Part shown: positions 10,839 through 13,897 of the stretch, one piece after another
How positions within the stretch are numbered: the stretch's first letter is position 1
Layout: the number at the start of each line of letters is the position of its first letter
Assembly: GCA_963798655.1 (NCBI GenBank)
Contig: CAWCUH010000022.1
Coordinates: 1-13,897, forward strand
Reading direction: 5' to 3'
Origin: CAVSMC01 sp963798655
GTDB taxonomy: Bacteria > Pseudomonadota > Gammaproteobacteria > Burkholderiales > Casimicrobiaceae
DNA: 13,897 bases
Notes under the pieces: generated by a model
The model's database searches: none
What the model was told of the DNA's origin: nothing
What the model saw: the letters and a program-made list of their open reading frames with translations, nothing else
Position numbers and translations under genes: made by a program

Positions 10839-11775
10839 AGCGGATCTTGGGATTGAAAAATGCGTACAGAAGGTCGGCGGCGAGGTTTGCGAAGCAGTAG
10901 ATCGCCGCGACGACGAGAATGCTCGCCTGGATCAGCGGCAGGTCTCGCCGCTCGATGCCGAACAGCAGCAGCCGGCCGAGACCGGGATACGAGAACACCG
11001 TTTCGACCACGACGATGCCGCCGATCAGCCAGCCGACGTCGATCGCGAGGACGGTGATCGTCGGCAGCAATGCGTTGCGAAGCGCGTGGCGCACGATGAC
11101 TGTGCGCTCGGGCACGCCTTTCGCCCGCGCGTACAGCACGTACGGACTGCGCAGCGTCTCCAGCATGCTCGAGCGCGTCATTCGCGACACGTGCGCGATC
11201 AGCGCGAACGTGAGCGTCGCCGCCGGCAGCAGCAGATGCTTGACCGATGTCGCGAACGTGGCCGACGGATCGGCGACGCCGCCGGACGGCAGCCAGCGCA
11301 GGTAACCGGCGAAGACGAGGATCAACACGATGCCCCAGAAGAACTCCGGGACCGAGATGCCGAGGAACGTGAATACCGAAATGCCGTGATCGATCGCGCT
11401 TCCGTGGCGAATCGCAGCGACGAGCCCGAGCGCGATGCCGATCACGGTGACCAGCGCGAACGATACGACCGCAAGGCGTGCCGAATTCGCGAGCGCGTCG
11501 CGCAGCATCGGCCCGATCGGGCGTTCCATGATCAACGATTGCCCGAGATCGCCGGCGAGCATGCGGCCGGCCCAGCGCGCGTACTGCACCCACCATGGAT
11601 CGTGCAGGCCGAGCTTGCCTTCGATCGCCGCGATCACGTCGGGCGTCGCGAATTGCCCGGCGATCATCTGCGCGACGTTGCCCGGCATCATCTGCGTGAT
11701 CGCGAAGATCAGCATCGAGATGATGACGAGGATCAGCGCGATCCACGCGACGCGACGCGCGATGTAGAACGCCAT
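10819..11775 (-). CDS. ABC importer permease, DppB/OppB type
   Basis: A 318-residue inner-membrane protein. The N-terminus MAFYIARRVAWIALILVIIS and the following MMPGN segment are typical of DppB/OppB subunits, whose first helix is followed by a large periplasmic region. Later helices include ~100-121 and ~133-158. The EAA-like coupling loop is ARAKGVPERTVIVRHALRNA (~216-235), and a C-terminal FNPKIRYG tail is typical. Length matches the family. It is the first permease gene after the binding-protein gene, from which it is separated by 82 nt holding a strong palindrome. It overlaps the next permease gene by 20 nt. Start ATG 11775 is the only one that fits the first helix; no strong ribosome site precedes it. 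Confidence 0.95.
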   Translation of the reverse strand: MAFYIARRVAWIALILVIISMLIFAITQMMPGNVAQMIAGQFATPDVIAAIEGKLGLHDPWWVQYARWAGRMLAGDLGQSLIMERPIGPMLRDALANSARLAVVSFALVTVIGIALGLVAAIRHGSAIDHGISVFTFLGISVPEFFWGIVLILVFAGYLRWLPSGGVADPSATFATSVKHLLLPAATLTFALIAHVSRMTRSSMLETLRSPYVLYARAKGVPERTVIVRHALRNALLPTITVLAIDVGWLIGGIVVVETVFSYPGLGRLLLFGIERRDLPLIQASILVVAAIYCFANLAADLLYAFFNPKIRYGGARS

Positions 11776-11806
11776 GGAGTGAATTCCGGCCGGATGGCCG
11801 CGCGCT

Positions 11807-11836
11807 CGACGCGCGATCCCGCGGGATCGCGCGTCG
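11807..11836. repeat. Perfect 30-nt palindrome between binding-protein and permease genes
   Basis: The half-site CGACGCGCGATCCCG is followed directly by its exact reverse complement, giving a 13-bp stem with a four-base loop in RNA, or more if the loop closes further. GC-rich flanks may add a weak outer stem. There is no T-run on either side, so it is not a standard terminator. Hairpins between the binding-protein gene and the permease genes of ABC operons are known to stabilise the upstream mRNA or limit read-through, raising binding protein over membrane subunits. That role is inferred here. A dyad-binding protein site is an alternative. Confidence 0.8.
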
Positions 11837-11857
11837 CCGCCGGCGCGCGTACGGCGT

Positions 11858-13355
11858 CTACTGGACGCTGACCTTGCGCAGGTCGAGCCACATCATCGGG
11901 CTCGAATGGAAGCCCTTGACGTTCTTGCGATACGCGTTCATGTGATTGATCACATAGGGGATGACGCCGGGTGGGTCCTCGAGCGCGAGCTGCTGGAACT
12001 TCATGTAGTAGCTCTTCTGCTCGGCCTCGGTGCGCGCGGCGCGCGCGCCCTCGAGCAGCTTGTCCATGTCGGCGTTCTTGTAGTTCCACAGCGTCGTGTT
12101 CCACGAGCCGCTCGCGTGGTACCACGGGTAGATCGACGCGTCGATCGTCGGCCGGCTGTAGAAGCCGTCGACGTAGAAAGCCTGCTTGCCCTCGACCTCG
12201 CCGATGAACTTGTCCCACGGCACCCGCTGGATGTCGACCTTGACGTTGAGCGGCTTCAGCATCTCGCGCACGGCGAGGCCGACGCGCTCGCGCGTCGGCC
12301 GGCCGACCGGCGTGAACATCGTCACCGAGAAACCGTCGGGATAGCCCGCCTCCGCAAGCAGCTTCTTCGCCTTCGCGATGTCCGGATGGTCGATCTTGAT
12401 GTCGTTGTTGTAGTACGGATGTCCGGGCGGAATCATCGTGTGCGTCGGCGTGCCGTAGCCGAACAGCGCGACCTCGACCATCTGCTTCTTGTCGATGGCG
12501 AGTTCGACGGCGTGGCGCACGCGGGGATCGTCGAACGGCTTGTGCGCGCCGTTCATGATGATGCCGTCCCACGTCGACGTCGGCACCGAATCGATGACGA
12601 TGTTCGGATTCTTCTTGAACGAGTCGATCGACTCGAGCGGCAGGTTCCACACGAGGTCGACCTCGCCGCTCTCGATCGCGGCCGCCTGCGCGGCGCTCTC
12701 GGGCATGATCCTCATCACCACGCGTGTCGAGCGCGGGCACGCCCTTGACGTAGTAGTCGGCGAACTTCTCGAGCGTCACGTGATCGCCGGGCACGAACTC
12801 CTTCAGCTTGAACGGACCCGATCCGATCGGCGCCTTGGCAAGCGTGTCGAGATGGTCGCGCGGCACAATGCGCGCCTGCCGGTCACTGAAGATGTCGGCG
12901 AGACCCGCGTACGGAGCCTTCAGGTGGAAGCGCACCGTGTGCGGGTCGACCGCCTCCATGCCGTCGATCAGCTCGAAATTCACGCGCGTCACCGAACCGG
13001 TCGTCTTGTCCTGGATGCGCTTGACGGTCGCGATCACGTCCTCGGCGTCGACTTCACGGCCGCTGTGGAACTTGACGCCCTTGCGCAGGAAGAACGTCCA
13101 GGTCTTCAGGTCGTCGCTCGACGTCCAGCGCTCGGCGATGTCCGGCTTCACGCGTCCGTCGCGGTCGATCTCGGTGAGGCCGCCGAAGACGAGGAAGTTG
13201 ACGATGTACTCCTCGCCGATCTTCGTCTTCGCGGGGTCGAGCGTGTTGAGATTGGACGGCACGGCGATCCTGAGCGTCCCCGCAGCGAGCGCCGGCTGCG
13301 ACCAGCCGATGCCGAGCGCGACGACTGCGATCGCGAGCCCGATGATTCGACGCAT
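11858..13355 (-). pseudogene. Periplasmic solute-binding protein (family 5, dipeptide/oligopeptide type), interrupted by a frameshift
   Basis: The gene starts at ATG 13355, seven bases after AGGAGG. A signal peptide (MRRIIGLAIAVVALG...ALA, cleavage near residue 24) is followed by GTLRIAVPSNLNTLDPA, the typical opening of family 5 binding proteins (SBP_bac_5, PF00496). RKGVKFHSGREVDAEDV and GSGPFKLKEF are also family landmarks. After PALDT (12723) the frame breaks. The continuation VVMRIMPESAAQAAAIESG starts at 12721 in another frame. Removing one base at or near 12722, or adding two, restores ~498 residues, the normal family length. The second part has DPRVRHAVELAIDKK and GHPYYNNDI and ends with LRKVSVQ. 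Expected role: captures the substrate in the periplasm and delivers it to the two permeases. As read, only 211 residues plus out-of-frame sequence would be made. Either a disabled allele or a sequencing error. Confidence 0.9.
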
Positions 13356-13362
13356 TTGTCTT

Positions 13363-13368
13363 CCTCCT
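13363..13368 (-). promoter_or_regulatory. Strong ribosome binding site AGGAGG of the solute-binding-protein gene
   Basis: AGGAGG on the minus strand with a seven-base spacer (AAGACAA) before ATG 13355. It selects this ATG over the one at 13376, which would place seven hydrophilic residues (MQRGGRQ) before the signal peptide. It is the strongest ribosome site seen in the window, fitting the high expression expected of a periplasmic binding protein. Confidence 0.85.
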
Positions 13369-13380
13369 CGTTGCATGATT

Positions 13381-13403
13381 GCGGCGGCGCGTCGCGCAGC
13401 CGC
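13381..13403. other. GC-rich hairpin in the gap between ureohydrolase 3 and the binding-protein gene
   Basis: GCGGC (13381-13385) pairs with GCCGC (13399-13403). Inside, after one mismatch, GGC... forms three more pairs (13387-13389 with 13395-13397) around a five-base loop. It lies in the 67-nt gap, just upstream of the strong ribosome site. No T-run follows, so termination is unlikely. It could be an mRNA processing or stability element, or chance in GC-rich DNA. Confidence 0.35.
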
Positions 13404-13422
13404 GGTCGGACACCAGCCTTCG

Positions 13423-13897
13423 CTACCGCGGCTGGTCGAATATGGCGCCCAGGAACTCCGCGATCATCGTCGTCGTGAGCAGGCACGTCTGGCCGTGATG
13501 GTCGAGGAACGGATTCACCTCGACGACGTCGAAGCCAACCACCTTGCCCTTGCTCGCGACGCCTTGCAACAGCTCGCGAACCTCGTTGTAGAGCAGACCG
13601 TCCACCGTCGGCGAGCCGGTTCCCGGAGCGATCGAAGGATCGAGGCCGTCGATGTCGATCGAGACGTAGACGTTGTTCATGCTCGGCATCCGGTCGACGA
13701 TCGCCTTCGTGCCGAGCTCGCGGATCATCTGCCTCGTGAAGATCTTTGCGCCGAACTTGATCGCATCGTTGTAGTCGCCTTCGCGCGAGCGCAGGTCGCG
13801 GATGCCGAGGTGCGTCATGTGACGGACGAACGGCAGCTCGCTGATGCGTCGGAACGGACTGCCGTTGGCGAACTTGATCCCGTCGACGTGATCGATC
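13423..13897 (-). CDS. Ureohydrolase 3, agmatinase/arginase family, partial (5' end beyond the window)
   Basis: The last 158 residues are visible, about half of the usual ~320; the frame is open to the window edge. The visible part contains the substrate-loop region FANGSPFRR, the metal-binding Asp pair in SIDIDGLDPSIAPGTGSP and the closing VVGFDVVEVNPFLD segment, all diagnostic of the arginase/agmatinase superfamily (PF00491). The GGDH and DAHxD motifs would lie outside the window. In the loop the usual HGSPFRR reads NGSPFRR, so the His is replaced by Asn. After GTGSP the usual EPGGL reads TVDGL. Expected activity is metal-dependent hydrolysis of a guanidino compound to urea; substrate unknown. 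It lies 67 nt upstream of the binding-protein gene on the same strand and could be in the same transcript. Internal ATG 13818 is not the start, because family sequence continues upstream of it. Confidence 0.92.
   Translation of the reverse strand, partial: IDHVDGIKFANGSPFRRISELPFVRHMTHLGIRDLRSREGDYNDAIKFGAKIFTRQMIRELGTKAIVDRMPSMNNVYVSIDIDGLDPSIAPGTGSPTVDGLLYNEVRELLQGVASKGKVVGFDVVEVNPFLDHHGQTCLLTTTMIAEFLGAIFDQPR

Overview
The window is GC-rich, densely packed DNA in which every supported gene lies on the minus strand, so transcription runs from the right edge to the left. Base composition, gene density and the look of the proteins suggest a Burkholderia-like beta-proteobacterium. This is an inference from style; no ribosomal or marker gene is present to prove it.

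Reading with transcription, the layout is: a ureohydrolase (arginase/agmatinase superfamily) cut by the right edge (13423-13897); the solute-binding protein of a dipeptide-type ABC importer (11858-13355, frameshifted); a perfect 30-nt palindrome in the short gap after it; two inner-membrane permeases (10819-11775 and 9963-10838); one fused double-ATPase subunit (7837-9945); an EamA/DMT membrane protein (6893-7834); a second ureohydrolase (5881-6896, frameshifted); and a third ureohydrolase (4905-5861). The genes from the permeases to the third ureohydrolase overlap or lie within about 20 nt of each other, and look like one operon.

Downstream of the operon is a gene for a very large secreted protein (97 to about 4729). 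It has repeats of the NxxGxVAF type, a calcium-binding-like Asp-rich stretch, a zinc-metalloprotease motif with a Met-turn, an Ig-like module, three PASTA repeats and a beta-rich C-terminus. A 175-nt gap separates it from the operon, so it may be an independent unit.

The most striking feature is three different ureohydrolases packed around one complete peptide-type importer and one putative exporter. The simplest model is uptake of one or more guanidino compounds (or peptides carrying them), hydrolysis to urea plus an amine, and export or use of the product. The substrate cannot be read from the sequence. All three enzymes keep the metal ligands that are visible, but each appears to lack the His normally found in the HG(S/T)PF(R/Y) substrate-site motif, so they may not be ordinary agmatinases.

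Two genes carry clear frameshifts (near 6744 and 12722), and a third probably has one at its 5' end (between 4729 and about 4690). Either this copy of the locus is decaying or the assembly contains small indel errors. The sequence alone cannot decide between these.
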